Of a DNA stretch of 19,444 nucleotides, positions 7,535 to 14,505 are shown piece after piece (position 1 is the first letter of the stretch; each line of letters begins with the position of its first letter). The notes beneath the pieces are model-generated. The model had not been told where the DNA came from. It was given only the letters and a program-made list of their open reading frames with translations, and searched no databases. The position numbers and the translations under genes are program-made. The stretch is from positions 1-19,444 of the forward strand of contig JAZLHU010000041.1 of the NCBI GenBank assembly GCA_045616985.1, read 5' to 3'. Origin of the DNA: RUG13409 sp045616985 (GTDB lineage Bacteria > Bacillota > Clostridia > Peptostreptococcales > Anaerovoracaceae).

Positions 7535-7717
7535 TCAGTATCTCTTGTTTGCCTTCTTGCGGGCAGCTTCTGATTTCTTCTTGCGCTTTACGCTTGGCTT
7601 TTCATAGCATTCTCTCTTTCTGAGTTCGGCCATAACACCGTCCCTAGCACAAGAACGCTTAAATCTCTTAAGAGCACTTTCCAAAGTTTCGCCTTCTCTG
7701 ACGATAATCTGTGCCAT
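7535..7717 (-). CDS. rpsU: Small ribosomal subunit protein bS21
   Basis: A 60-residue basic protein with the bS21 hallmarks: IIVREGETLESALKRFKRSC near the N-terminus, LRKRECYEKPS in the middle, and a lysine/arginine-rich tail (KRKKKSEAARKKANKRY). bS21 sits on the 30S platform near the 3' end of 16S rRNA and aids initiation. Full length. The start is supported by AAAGGTGG upstream. It is divergent from the phoH operon. Confidence 0.97.
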   Translation of the reverse strand: MAQIIVREGETLESALKRFKRSCARDGVMAELRKRECYEKPSVKRKKKSEAARKKANKRY

Positions 7718-7756
7718 TACGGTTCACCACCTTTCTCGTTCAGATAGAACATTGTT

Positions 7757-7785
7757 ATTATACACATATGAATTGTGGCTTGCAA
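7757..7785 (-). promoter_or_regulatory. Promoter of rpsU
   Basis: On the minus strand: TTGCAA (7780-7785), a 17-base spacer, and a perfect TATAAT (7757-7762). The start site should fall near 7750, giving a leader of about 33 bases that contains the ribosome binding site. Confidence 0.75.
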
Positions 7786-7805
7786 GTACATTTTTGTGAT
7801 ATACT
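7780..7805 (+). promoter_or_regulatory. Probable promoter of phoH-ybeY-era
   Basis: Extended -10 TGATATACT (hexamer 7800-7805). TTGCAA at 7780-7785 is self-complementary, so the same six bases serve as the -35 of the divergent rpsU promoter. On this strand the spacing is only 14, so recognition probably relies on the extended -10. The two promoters overlap and could interfere. Confidence 0.45.
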
Positions 7806-7828
7806 AAAGTAAGTTACAAGGAGGCTGA

Positions 7829-8797
7829 ATGAGCGAGGTAAGATTAAATGCAGGGGTTGTTGTTCCGGCTAACGAGGTTTTCGGGACCCTTGACTCAAAT
7901 TTGAGCATAGTTGAAAAGGAATGCGGGGTTATTGTGACCTACCGGGGCGATGAAATCGTTGTCCGCGGAGATAATGCGGAAAAGGCCGCAAGTATCATTA
8001 CCGAAATGTTTAAGGCTGCGGAAAGCGGTCAGATTCTGGATGAACAAAAGGTTAATTATATTATCACTCTTGCAAACGAGGGAATCTCCTACAGCGAAGC
8101 CAATCTTTCAAGGGATGTAATATGTTTTACCCACAGAGGAAAGCCTCTTAAGGCTAAAACCATAGGTCAGAAGGACTATGTTGCGGCAATAAAAAAGAAT
8201 GATATAACCTTTGGCGTGGGACCTGCCGGAACAGGAAAAACCTATATCGCAGTTGCCATGGCCATCAACTCCTTAAAGAGCAAGGAGGTTGAAAAGATCA
8301 TTCTTGCAAGGCCGGCTGTTGAGGCCGGTGAAAGGCTTGGTTTTTTACCCGGCGATCTTCAGGAAAAGGTCGACCCGTATTTAAGACCTTTGTACGATGC
8401 TCTGTACGATGTGCTCGGCAGAGATGCCGCTTTAAGACTTAAGGAAAGGGAAATCATAGAAGTTGTTCCTTTGGCATATATGAGGGGAAGGACCCTTGAT
8501 AATGCGTTTATCATTTTGGATGAAGCTCAGAATGCCACAAAGGAGCAAATGAAGATGTTTCTTACCAGAATGGGCTTTGGCTCAAAGGTCATAGTAACAG
8601 GTGACGTTACTCAGATAGACCTTCCCAAAGGCAAAAAATCGGGTCTTATAGATGCGTTGAACATACTTAAAGGTGTGGAAGGCATTGCAGTATGCAAGCT
8701 TACGGATTCAGACGTTGTAAGGCATCCGTTGGTAAGAAGGATCGTTAATGCTTATGATCTATATATTCAGCGTCATCCTGAATGGACAGAGGAATAA
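7829..8797 (+). CDS. phoH: PhoH-family ATPase
   Basis: A 322-residue P-loop NTPase. Walker A is GPAGTGKT (131-138) and Walker B FIILDEAQN (227-235); sensor-like VTGDVTQIDLP follows. The first 110 residues are the small KH-like N-terminal region usual in this family. PhoH proteins are RNA-linked ATPases found next to ybeY and era in most Firmicutes, consistent with a role in rRNA processing or quality control. ATG 7829 follows AAGGAGG. It begins a tight operon: the ybeY ATG comes directly after the stop. Confidence 0.95.
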   Translation: MSEVRLNAGVVVPANEVFGTLDSNLSIVEKECGVIVTYRGDEIVVRGDNAEKAASIITEMFKAAESGQILDEQKVNYIITLANEGISYSEANLSRDVICFTHRGKPLKAKTIGQKDYVAAIKKNDITFGVGPAGTGKTYIAVAMAINSLKSKEVEKIILARPAVEAGERLGFLPGDLQEKVDPYLRPLYDALYDVLGRDAALRLKEREIIEVVPLAYMRGRTLDNAFIILDEAQNATKEQMKMFLTRMGFGSKVIVTGDVTQIDLPKGKKSGLIDALNILKGVEGIAVCKLTDSDVVRHPLVRRIVNAYDLYIQRHPEWTEE

Positions 8798-9232
8798 ATG
8801 ACTATATATTTTGATGAAGACAATATGCCTGATGAATGGACTCAAAACACCATGCAAAAGGCCGCAGAATATGCTCTTGAGTACAAGGGCAGGGATTCGG
8901 ATACGGAGCTTTCCGTAAGCTTTGTTGATCTTGATGAAATCCATCAGTTGAACCTTCAGTACCGAAATGTTGACAGCCCTACGGATGTCCTGAGTTTTCC
9001 GATGCTTGAAGACGAAAACCTCGGAGATGTGGTGATCTGTATGGAAAAGGCGAGGCTGCAGGCTGAGGAATTCGGCCATTCATACGAGCGTGAGCTTATA
9101 TATTTGTTTACACACAGCGTATTCCACCTTTTAGGTTACGATCACGAAACCGAAGAGGAAAAGCAAGAGATGAGAGCCGGGGAAGAGGCAGTCATGAGGA
9201 AACTCGGAATAAGCAGGGAGGAAGCTAAATGA
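8798..9232 (+). CDS. ybeY: Endoribonuclease YbeY (rRNA maturation factor)
   Basis: A 144-residue metalloenzyme with the signature HSVFHLLGYDH (H106, H110, H116; Hx3Hx5H), which holds zinc. The upstream conserved element NVDSPTDVLSFPM is also present. YbeY takes part in 16S rRNA 3'-end maturation and 70S quality control. It starts directly at the end of phoH and overlaps era by four bases (ATGA). In many Clostridia dgkA and/or cdd stand between ybeY and era; here they are absent. Confidence 0.96.
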   Translation: MTIYFDEDNMPDEWTQNTMQKAAEYALEYKGRDSDTELSVSFVDLDEIHQLNLQYRNVDSPTDVLSFPMLEDENLGDVVICMEKARLQAEEFGHSYERELIYLFTHSVFHLLGYDHETEEEKQEMRAGEEAVMRKLGISREEAK

Positions 9233-10131
9233 AATCAGGTTTTGTCGGAATTGTAGGAAGACCCAATCTGGGTAAATCCACTTTGCTTAATTGCATACTC
9301 GGAGAAAAGATCGCAATAACCAGCAGCAAACCGCAAACCACCAGAAATGCCATCAGAGGGATCTATACAAAACAGGAAAACGGTGAACCCGTTTGTCAGC
9401 TTGTATTTATTGATACTCCCGGCATCCATAAACCGAAGAATAAACTCGGAGAGTATATGACAGATACTTCTTTAAGCACACTTAAAGAAGTTGACGTAAT
9501 TTTATTTCTTGTAGATTCGCCTCCGGAGGAAGAACGCGGCGGAGATGCCTTTATTTTGAATAAATTAAAAGAGGTCGATACTCCGAAAATCCTGGTTATC
9601 AATAAAATAGATACCATTCAGCCTGAAACCTTTTCAAATATCTATATGACCTATGAAAAGACGGGCATTTTTGACTTTATTCTGGGAACAAATGCTCTGG
9701 AAGGTAAAAATGTTGATGTTCTGCTTGAAAAGCTTGAAGAGATGACAGAGGAAGGTCCTATGTATTTCCCCGAAGACATGCTTACGGATCATCCGGAAAG
9801 ATTTTTGGTATCGGAAATAATCAGAGAAAAGCTTTTGATGTATCTTGAAGAAGAGGTGCCTCACGGCGTTGCCGTTGAAATTGAGAGTTTTGAAGATGGC
9901 GAAAAGCTTACCAGAATAAATGCTGCGATTTACTGTGAAAAGCAGTCTCATAAGGGTATTATCATCGGAAAAGAAGGCAAAAAGCTTAAAGGGATAGGAA
10001 AAGCCTCTCGCCTTGAAATCGAGGCTCTGCTCGGGACTAAAGTATACCTCGAACTCTTTGTAAAGGTCAAAGAAAAGTGGAGAGAGTCCACCTTGGCAAT
10101 ATCCAATTTCGGATATAAGTGTGATAAGTAA
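9229..10131 (+). CDS. era: GTPase Era
   Basis: A 300-residue GTPase needed for 30S assembly, binding the 3' end of 16S rRNA. G1 is GRPNLGKST (10-18; the common valine is leucine), G3 is DTPGIH (62-67) and G4 is NKID (125-128). The C-terminal KH domain has GIIIGKEGKKLKGIG followed by LELFVKVKEKWR. Full length, and translationally coupled to ybeY through an ATGA overlap with GCAGGGAGG upstream. No clear intrinsic terminator follows and recO, the common next gene in Firmicutes, is missing, so the conserved neighbourhood ends here. Confidence 0.97.
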   Translation: MKSGFVGIVGRPNLGKSTLLNCILGEKIAITSSKPQTTRNAIRGIYTKQENGEPVCQLVFIDTPGIHKPKNKLGEYMTDTSLSTLKEVDVILFLVDSPPEEERGGDAFILNKLKEVDTPKILVINKIDTIQPETFSNIYMTYEKTGIFDFILGTNALEGKNVDVLLEKLEEMTEEGPMYFPEDMLTDHPERFLVSEIIREKLLMYLEEEVPHGVAVEIESFEDGEKLTRINAAIYCEKQSHKGIIIGKEGKKLKGIGKASRLEIEALLGTKVYLELFVKVKEKWRESTLAISNFGYKCDK

Positions 10132-10193
10132 CCTTCCTCTGCTGGTAGGGTTCCTTGTTGCCTTAAAATAATGTGTCTAAAGAAATGTCTTAA

Positions 10194-10235
10194 ATACCGA
10201 AACGGATTGAACGGTATAGAAAAAGATAATTATAT
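10194..10235 (+). promoter_or_regulatory. Possible promoter with overlapping inverted repeat
   Basis: TTGAAC (10207-10212), a 17-base spacer, then TTATAT (10230-10235). The -35 is nested in an inverted repeat ATACCG-N12-CGGTAT (10194-10199 / 10212-10217). It lies in the 149-base gap after era and would drive the unknown gene at 10281. Both elements are only moderately convincing. Confidence 0.35.
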
Positions 10236-10280
10236 AGTTATTTACAGAGATGAATTATAGGAGAAAGAGGTCAAACCATA

Positions 10281-11393
10281 ATGTTTTCAAGTTGTATGAT
10301 TATAATGGGAATTCTATTTTTGGTATTTGGACTAATTGTCGGAGGTAATATAATTCCTATTGGTATGTCAATTATTTTCTTTGCGATTGGTATTCCTCTT
10401 GCAATTAAAAAAAGTAAGAAGAAGAACAGAGAATTGCAAAAGCTTGATCAAGAGAATAAGCTTGCCTTTTACAATGAATGTCTCTCAAACAATATTAAAT
10501 ATATCAATTCGGATAAAGAACGACAAAAGGCAGCGCTAATAGCTCAAAAATATAATATACCTTTCACTGATATAGAACTTCTATTTAAAGAAGCAAGACA
10601 CATTGCTGTCATAGAGGCGAAGAACGAGAGACAAAAAAGTATACAGGATCTTAAAGATGAAGAAACTCGCCGTTGCGCTTCGCTTGATAAATACTCTGAT
10701 TTATACGGCAGAGATAAGCGTATTGAAATGATTAACGATGAATTGAGAGAAACACGCGCGTCGATTGAACGATCGATAGCTGCTGAACGCGCAGTTATAT
10801 CAGCATCGCAGCAAAAGGAACAAGATTGGGCAATTCACGGTGGCATAGCAAGTGGCATTGCAGGTCCTGGTGCGGGTGTGGCAACCGCTCTTAACATCCA
10901 GGCAAAAAATGCGGAAATTCGAGCTCAAAATCAGGCAAATCTTCAAGCTCTTAAGCCTATCGTAATGAGTACATCCGAAACTGTAGGCCTCGCATCTAAA
11001 AGAGCCAAATCATTGGAGGAGGATCTTAAGAATGCTCAAACTAGGCTTGTTTTTGAAGATGATGTCACAACATGTTTATCAAAACTTAAATTCCAAAACA
11101 CAACTGTTGAAGTTTCGAAAACAGGGACCTGTATTGTATCCACAAATGTAATAAAGGCCGATTCTTATATTATTTTTGACGATATAGAAGCAACCATAGA
11201 TGGAACAATCATTGCAAATATATATGACCAGGATGCGCTCATTGGGACAGCAAACCTAGTTTTACCAAGATACGGCATTTCGAATAGAAAATCCTATGAA
11301 AAGCTTCAGGGGATGTGCTTGTTTTGCGGGAAACCCGGGAAAACATACCGTGTGGAATTTGATGCTGTAAACCTTTGGGCAATGGAACCTTAA
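10281..11393 (+). CDS. Unknown membrane-hairpin and coiled-coil protein
   Basis: A 370-residue protein I do not recognise. The N-terminus has two hydrophobic segments (about 4-22 and 26-44) ending in a KKSKKKNR patch, so it is probably membrane-anchored with a cytoplasmic body. Residues about 50-180 are charged and helical (coiled-coil-like, rich in K/E/R). A glycine/alanine-rich stretch follows (HGGIASGIAGPGAGVATAL, about 186-204), then another helical region (about 205-255) and a beta-rich C-terminal part. A single CxxC (CLFCGKPGK) near the end may bind a metal with partners or form a disulfide. Codon use is more AT-rich than in era, as in the genes that follow. The ribosome binding site GAAAGAGG is about 10 bases from the ATG. 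Function unknown. Confidence 0.75.
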   Translation: MFSSCMIIMGILFLVFGLIVGGNIIPIGMSIIFFAIGIPLAIKKSKKKNRELQKLDQENKLAFYNECLSNNIKYINSDKERQKAALIAQKYNIPFTDIELLFKEARHIAVIEAKNERQKSIQDLKDEETRRCASLDKYSDLYGRDKRIEMINDELRETRASIERSIAAERAVISASQQKEQDWAIHGGIASGIAGPGAGVATALNIQAKNAEIRAQNQANLQALKPIVMSTSETVGLASKRAKSLEEDLKNAQTRLVFEDDVTTCLSKLKFQNTTVEVSKTGTCIVSTNVIKADSYIIFDDIEATIDGTIIANIYDQDALIGTANLVLPRYGISNRKSYEKLQGMCLFCGKPGKTYRVEFDAVNLWAMEP

Positions 11394-11498
11394 TTTCTTA
11401 ATCATTCTTAATTATCCGTTCCATTGAACCGACTTTTACGGAGCGGATAAAGTAACTTTGTACATGACGCATGCTGTTCTCAATTGTGGAGAATTATT

Positions 11499-12059
11499 AT
11501 GGCAAATATTCAAATCAGACAGGCAAAAAATAATACTGATAGACAAAATACATATAAGCAGCAATTAGGAAGATATACTAAGGCAATGAAGTACGGCTTC
11601 TATTTTGAGGCCATGCTGATAGCGTATTCAATGTTAGAGGATCGTCTTAAGTCATTCCTGTATTATTGCGGTTTCTTTGACAATAGAAATACTTTAAAAA
11701 TTTCCAAAAAGATTAAGGTTGATATCAAAGTGATTTTATTCGATGATGAGCCTTCAAAATGGCCCAGTTTAAATAATATTTCAACTAAAATCGCCTATAT
11801 TAAAGCGCTTCTTATCTGGGCGAATACTGTTCAAGGAGAAACAATACAAGACAATGCTATTTATTGTAATCTAAAAGGCACCCTTGAATCTGTCGACATT
11901 GGGGCCATGCTTGTATCGTTGGACTCGTTAACTGAATGGATTAAGTACCGAAATGAAATTATGCACGCTTCAATGAATAAAAATGTTGATAGTTTATATG
12001 AGAATCTAAATGTAAAAGTTGCTGATGCCATGGAAATTGCTCGTTTTATTGATTCTTAA
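11499..12059 (+). CDS. HEPN-like protein with RxxxxH motif
   Basis: A 186-residue, mostly alpha-helical protein. Near the C-terminus it has WIKYRNEIMHASM: R followed by four residues and H (RNEIMH), the pattern of HEPN-domain ribonucleases. An N-terminal helix FEAMLIAYSMLEDRLKSFL resembles the first HEPN helix. HEPN proteins are often RNases of toxin-antitoxin or phage-defence systems, but some are inactive or structural. No MNT-type nucleotidyltransferase antitoxin is adjacent. The start at 11499 is chosen because GGAG lies 7 bases upstream; a TTG start at 11484 would put that site inside the coding region. Fold and activity are inferred from the motif and helical pattern only. Confidence 0.65.
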   Translation: MANIQIRQAKNNTDRQNTYKQQLGRYTKAMKYGFYFEAMLIAYSMLEDRLKSFLYYCGFFDNRNTLKISKKIKVDIKVILFDDEPSKWPSLNNISTKIAYIKALLIWANTVQGETIQDNAIYCNLKGTLESVDIGAMLVSLDSLTEWIKYRNEIMHASMNKNVDSLYENLNVKVADAMEIARFIDS

Positions 12060-12129
12060 GTTAAACTATTAAAGAAAAAAGGGACGATTCGCGGATTCCT
12101 TAGGATGCAGACTAATTGAACAATTTTTG

Positions 12130-13476
12130 TCAGTATAGGTCAGAGTAATCAGCCTCCATTACTTTCCAACATCCGGTTTTATTAGAACCAATTCGTTTTA
12201 TGACACCTTTCTCCATCAGTGATGAAATGATTCGTTGCACTGTGCGTTCAGATTTCCCGATTCTTTGCGCCATCTCTTTCTTTGTAATCCCCGTATTAGT
12301 TGAAATAAAGTTAAAAATTATTTGTTCTTGTTCCGATAAGGCTACTTTTAACTGGACATTTAACTGGACATTTGTCCTTATAAACTCAAAGAAAAAGCCG
12401 TATGCCTCTTTTCTAAAACGCCAAGCAACATTGTTCGTATTGCACAAACTATTTACACGCTGAAAACCCGTTCCCGATTTTTCGACCTCTTTGCTTCTAA
12501 ACAACACATCCAAAATCAGTTTATTTCTCTTATATGAAGGAAGATTCTTAGTAATGAAATCAAATGGTGTAAGTTCATCAGGAAAAGCTCCGGGGTTATA
12601 AATACTAATCAAATTAGGATGTATATTGATTTCTATTTCCGGCAATGACTCATAGTCCGCATGGGCAAAACTATTAACAACTATTTCTCTTAATGCTTTT
12701 TCCGGGATTTCAGGAACATCAATTCTTTTTATTGAACCTATCTCTGCTCTCCAGTTAATATGTTCAAGAACATACTTCATTGCAATTGAAACTAAAGTGT
12801 ATATATTTCCTGTATAAAGTTTTAAGTCAGTAAATGTTATTTTATCATTAGTAGCATATGATGCTAATTTCAATCCAATCTTTGCATTCTTTCCGAATAA
12901 TGCATATGCTGCATTTTTAATATGACCGTCAAATGATAAATCAAGTGATGAAATCAATTTTTCTTTATCATAGTCAGGCATTTCTAATCGTCCGCAATTT
13001 TTTGCCGAAATATAAAAGTCATACAAAGACTCATCATCTAAGTCCTCGTATGAGTAGTCCGTTATCTCGTTCTCCCAAGCCGAAGAATAGTCATCATTTT
13101 TTACAAGTCTACGCAGCTCTTCACCAGTCATTTTTCTGTTTTCGGTACCCACTCTCGATAGAAAGTTACCATAAACGGAATACGGCCTATTATGTCCGGA
13201 AAAAGAAACCTTTAAAATGCTTTTATTATCAATTTGTATTTCTTCTATGGACGGTGTAATCTTTGGATCAATTGCTTCTGAAATTACCCTAGAAACATCT
13301 TTTTTTGTTGAATCTGAAATTTGTTGACCTTTTACATAACCACTATCGTCAACACCAAAATATAAGGTGCCACTACAATGCTTATTCAATATTGCACAAA
13401 TAGATTCCATAGCTTCTCTTTTTTCGCCTGTAGTTAACTTAAATTCAATTTTTTCACTTTCATTTCCAATAATCAT
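12130..13476 (-). CDS. AlbA_2/Schlafen-like ATP-binding transcriptional regulator
   Basis: A 448-residue protein of the family often annotated as RecG-like ATP-binding protein or putative regulator. The N-terminal AlbA_2 (Schlafen AlbA) domain shows SEKIEFK, SGTLYFGVDDSGYVKG and RVGTENRKMTGEELRRLV. The central region has the HATPase_c_4-type motifs REIVVNSFAHADY and EKSGTGFQRV. The C-terminus is a winged helix (ITKKEMAQRIGKSERTVQRI). Members occur in accessory and defence-like regions; target genes are unknown. The start at 13476 follows GGGAGGAAGG; an extra 24 codons upstream would overlap the promoter, so the longer form is rejected. It contains a 12-base in-frame tandem duplication coding NVQLNVQL. 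Confidence 0.85.
   Translation of the reverse strand: MIIGNESEKIEFKLTTGEKREAMESICAILNKHCSGTLYFGVDDSGYVKGQQISDSTKKDVSRVISEAIDPKITPSIEEIQIDNKSILKVSFSGHNRPYSVYGNFLSRVGTENRKMTGEELRRLVKNDDYSSAWENEITDYSYEDLDDESLYDFYISAKNCGRLEMPDYDKEKLISSLDLSFDGHIKNAAYALFGKNAKIGLKLASYATNDKITFTDLKLYTGNIYTLVSIAMKYVLEHINWRAEIGSIKRIDVPEIPEKALREIVVNSFAHADYESLPEIEINIHPNLISIYNPGAFPDELTPFDFITKNLPSYKRNKLILDVLFRSKEVEKSGTGFQRVNSLCNTNNVAWRFRKEAYGFFFEFIRTNVQLNVQLKVALSEQEQIIFNFISTNTGITKKEMAQRIGKSERTVQRIISSLMEKGVIKRIGSNKTGCWKVMEADYSDLY
12347..12370. repeat. 12-bp tandem duplication inside the AlbA_2 gene
   Basis: TTTAACTGGACA occurs twice in a row and keeps the frame, adding a second NVQL to the linker between the ATPase-like and winged-helix parts. 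As recalled, similar NVx-repeat linkers occur in relatives, so length variation there is probably tolerated. Confidence 0.8.
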
Positions 13477-13494
13477 TGCCTTCCTCCCACATGT

Positions 13495-13523
13495 ATTATA
13501 CCATGTGTCAGAATAGATGTCTA
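13495..13523 (-). promoter_or_regulatory. Promoter of the AlbA_2 regulator
   Basis: On the minus strand: TAGACA (13518-13523), a 17-base spacer, and TATAAT (13495-13500). The predicted leader is short and contains GGGAGGAAGG. It supports the ATG at 13476 over the in-frame ATG at 13548. Confidence 0.75.
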
Positions 13524-13630
13524 TATAATTGTCGTTAAATATGTCCATATAAAAGAGCTTTTTTATAATGATTTTGCATCGCAGTAGCTAAGGCGGTTGG
13601 CATCAACCTTCTGTGAAAGGAGGTGATACC

Positions 13631-13708
13631 ATGCGAATTACATTTCATGTATCTGGATTAACCATTACAGTAATAGTAAAACGTAAAAACCGCCCCAATG
13701 CGCTTTAG
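13631..13708 (+). CDS. Tiny ORF: 25-residue hydrophobic/basic peptide
   Basis: A 25-codon ORF (begins MRITFHVSG, ends KRKNRPNAL). Residues 3-16 are rich in beta-branched hydrophobic amino acids and are followed by a basic tail, a layout seen in some small type I toxins and membrane peptides; I cannot assign a family. Translation is well supported: GAAAGGAGGTGAT, almost the full complement of the 16S rRNA 3' end, precedes the ATG, with AGGAGG 7 bases away. The last codons form the left arm of the terminator, so the coding sequence and the hairpin are built together. It is enclosed by the inverted repeat 13576-13753, which could control access to the ribosome binding site. Confidence 0.55.
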   Translation: MRITFHVSGLTITVIVKRKNRPNAL

Positions 13709-13717
13709 GGCGGTTTT
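13686..13717 (+). terminator. Intrinsic terminator overlapping the tiny ORF
   Basis: Perfect 10-bp stem AAAACCGCCC / GGGCGGTTTT with a 12-base loop. The stem ends in TTTT, followed by CATTT. The stop codon of the tiny ORF is at the start of the right arm. Confidence 0.8.
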
Positions 13718-13868
13718 CATTTAACCACTAAAGCCAACCGCTTACTGCGGTGCTTTTGTTATTTATAGTATATATCATTGTTAAAAAATGTCAAGATTTA
13801 AGCTATGAGCAGATTAAAAGCAGATTAAAAGACCGTATGTATTTTGTCTATAATGAACGGGCTCTGAA

Positions 13869-13970
13869 TATACCTGTTAGGGTATATATTATTTTCAGTG
13901 GTGGTTTTATACCTGAACGGATATAAAATAAATTTTAAATGTTGAAATTGTACCCGAAAAGGTTTAATAT
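13869..13970 (+). promoter_or_regulatory. hipBST promoter with three HipB-type operators
   Basis: Three related palindromes are spaced about 40 bases apart: O1 TATACC-N6-GGTATA (13869-13886, perfect), O2 TATACC-N6-GATATA (13908-13925) and O3 TGTACC-N6-GGTTTA (13949-13966). They resemble in plan the E. coli HipB site TATCC-N8-GGATA. O3 lies between a likely -35 TTGAAA (13942-13947) and -10 TAATAT (13965-13970; spacer 17), so binding there would block transcription. The start site would fall at or next to the hipB ATG (13977), making the message leaderless, in keeping with the lack of a ribosome binding site. HipB binding is inferred. Confidence 0.7.
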
Positions 13971-13976
13971 GATGAC

Positions 13977-14180
13977 ATGACTACGATAGGTAAATATGTA
14001 AAAGAACAAAGAAAACTTGCCGGACTCACACAAGAAGAGTTTGCCATACGTTCCGGACTAGGTTTTAGGTTTGTCCGAGATTTAGAACAGGGGAAGGAGA
14101 CTGTTAGAATGGACAAGGTAAATCAAGCACTTTCCATGTTTGGAATGGAAGCAGTACCGGGAAGAAAGGTGAATGAATAA
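13977..14180 (+). CDS. hipB: HipB-like XRE antitoxin/repressor
   Basis: A 67-residue protein that is essentially one XRE-type helix-turn-helix (GKYVKEQRKLAGLTQEEFAI, then SGLGFRFVRDLEQGK). It is the DNA-binding component of the Hip operon and probably represses from the three palindromes upstream. Its stop overlaps the next gene's ATG by one base (TAATG). It is shorter than E. coli HipB (88 aa), as expected for a three-gene HipBST system. Confidence 0.88.
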   Translation: MTTIGKYVKEQRKLAGLTQEEFAIRSGLGFRFVRDLEQGKETVRMDKVNQALSMFGMEAVPGRKVNE

Positions 14181-14503
14181 TGTCCGAATTCAGAAAAGCA
14201 AATGTTTATGTTCAGGATAGATATGCCGGCATAATTTCAGAAACGGATGACGGCTATTCTTTCCAATACGATGCAGGCTATGTGAAGAATAATGGTCCGG
14301 CTGTAAGTCTTACTCTACCGCTTCAGGAAGCTGCGTTTTCTTCAAATGTATTATTTCCGTTTTTCGACGGACTGATTCCTGAAGGCTGGTTGCTCGATGT
14401 GGTTGTTCGAAACTGGAAACTGAATCCTGATGATCGCTTTGGGTTATTAATTTCAGCATGTCGGGATTGTATCGGCGATGTATCAATTCGCGTGGAGGAT
14501 TAG
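14180..14503 (+). CDS. hipS: HipS-like protein (stand-alone HipA N-terminal domain)
   Basis: A 107-residue protein that matches only the N-terminal subdomain of HipA: KANVYVQDRYAGIIS, SLTLPL, then LFPFFDGLIPEGWLLD and NPDDRFGLL...GDVSI. In the described HipBST system of enteropathogenic E. coli, HipS is the antitoxin that neutralises the HipT kinase. The gene is separated from hipT by 2 bases. The next frame is not simply a broken continuation: hipT has its own ribosome binding site and start, so this is a genuine three-gene arrangement and not a frameshifted hipA. Confidence 0.85.
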   Translation: MSEFRKANVYVQDRYAGIISETDDGYSFQYDAGYVKNNGPAVSLTLPLQEAAFSSNVLFPFFDGLIPEGWLLDVVVRNWKLNPDDRFGLLISACRDCIGDVSIRVED

Positions 14504-14505
14504 TC

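Larger units (their letters stand above)
13576..13753 (+). repeat. Miniature element: long imperfect inverted repeat around a tiny ORF
   Basis: The left arm (13576-13601, GCATCGCAGTAGC then TAAGGCGGTTGGC) is complementary to the right arm (13733-13753, GCCAACCGC then TTACTGCGGTGC) with one 5-base bulge and one mismatch. Between the arms are a near-ideal ribosome binding site, a 25-codon ORF and an intrinsic terminator. The arms could be mobile-element ends or the closing stem of a structured RNA. A TATAAT at 13564-13569 just outside the left arm may start its transcript. It lies in the 428-base gap between the AlbA_2 regulator and hipB; outside it, that gap holds only the two flanking promoters. 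Confidence 0.7.
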
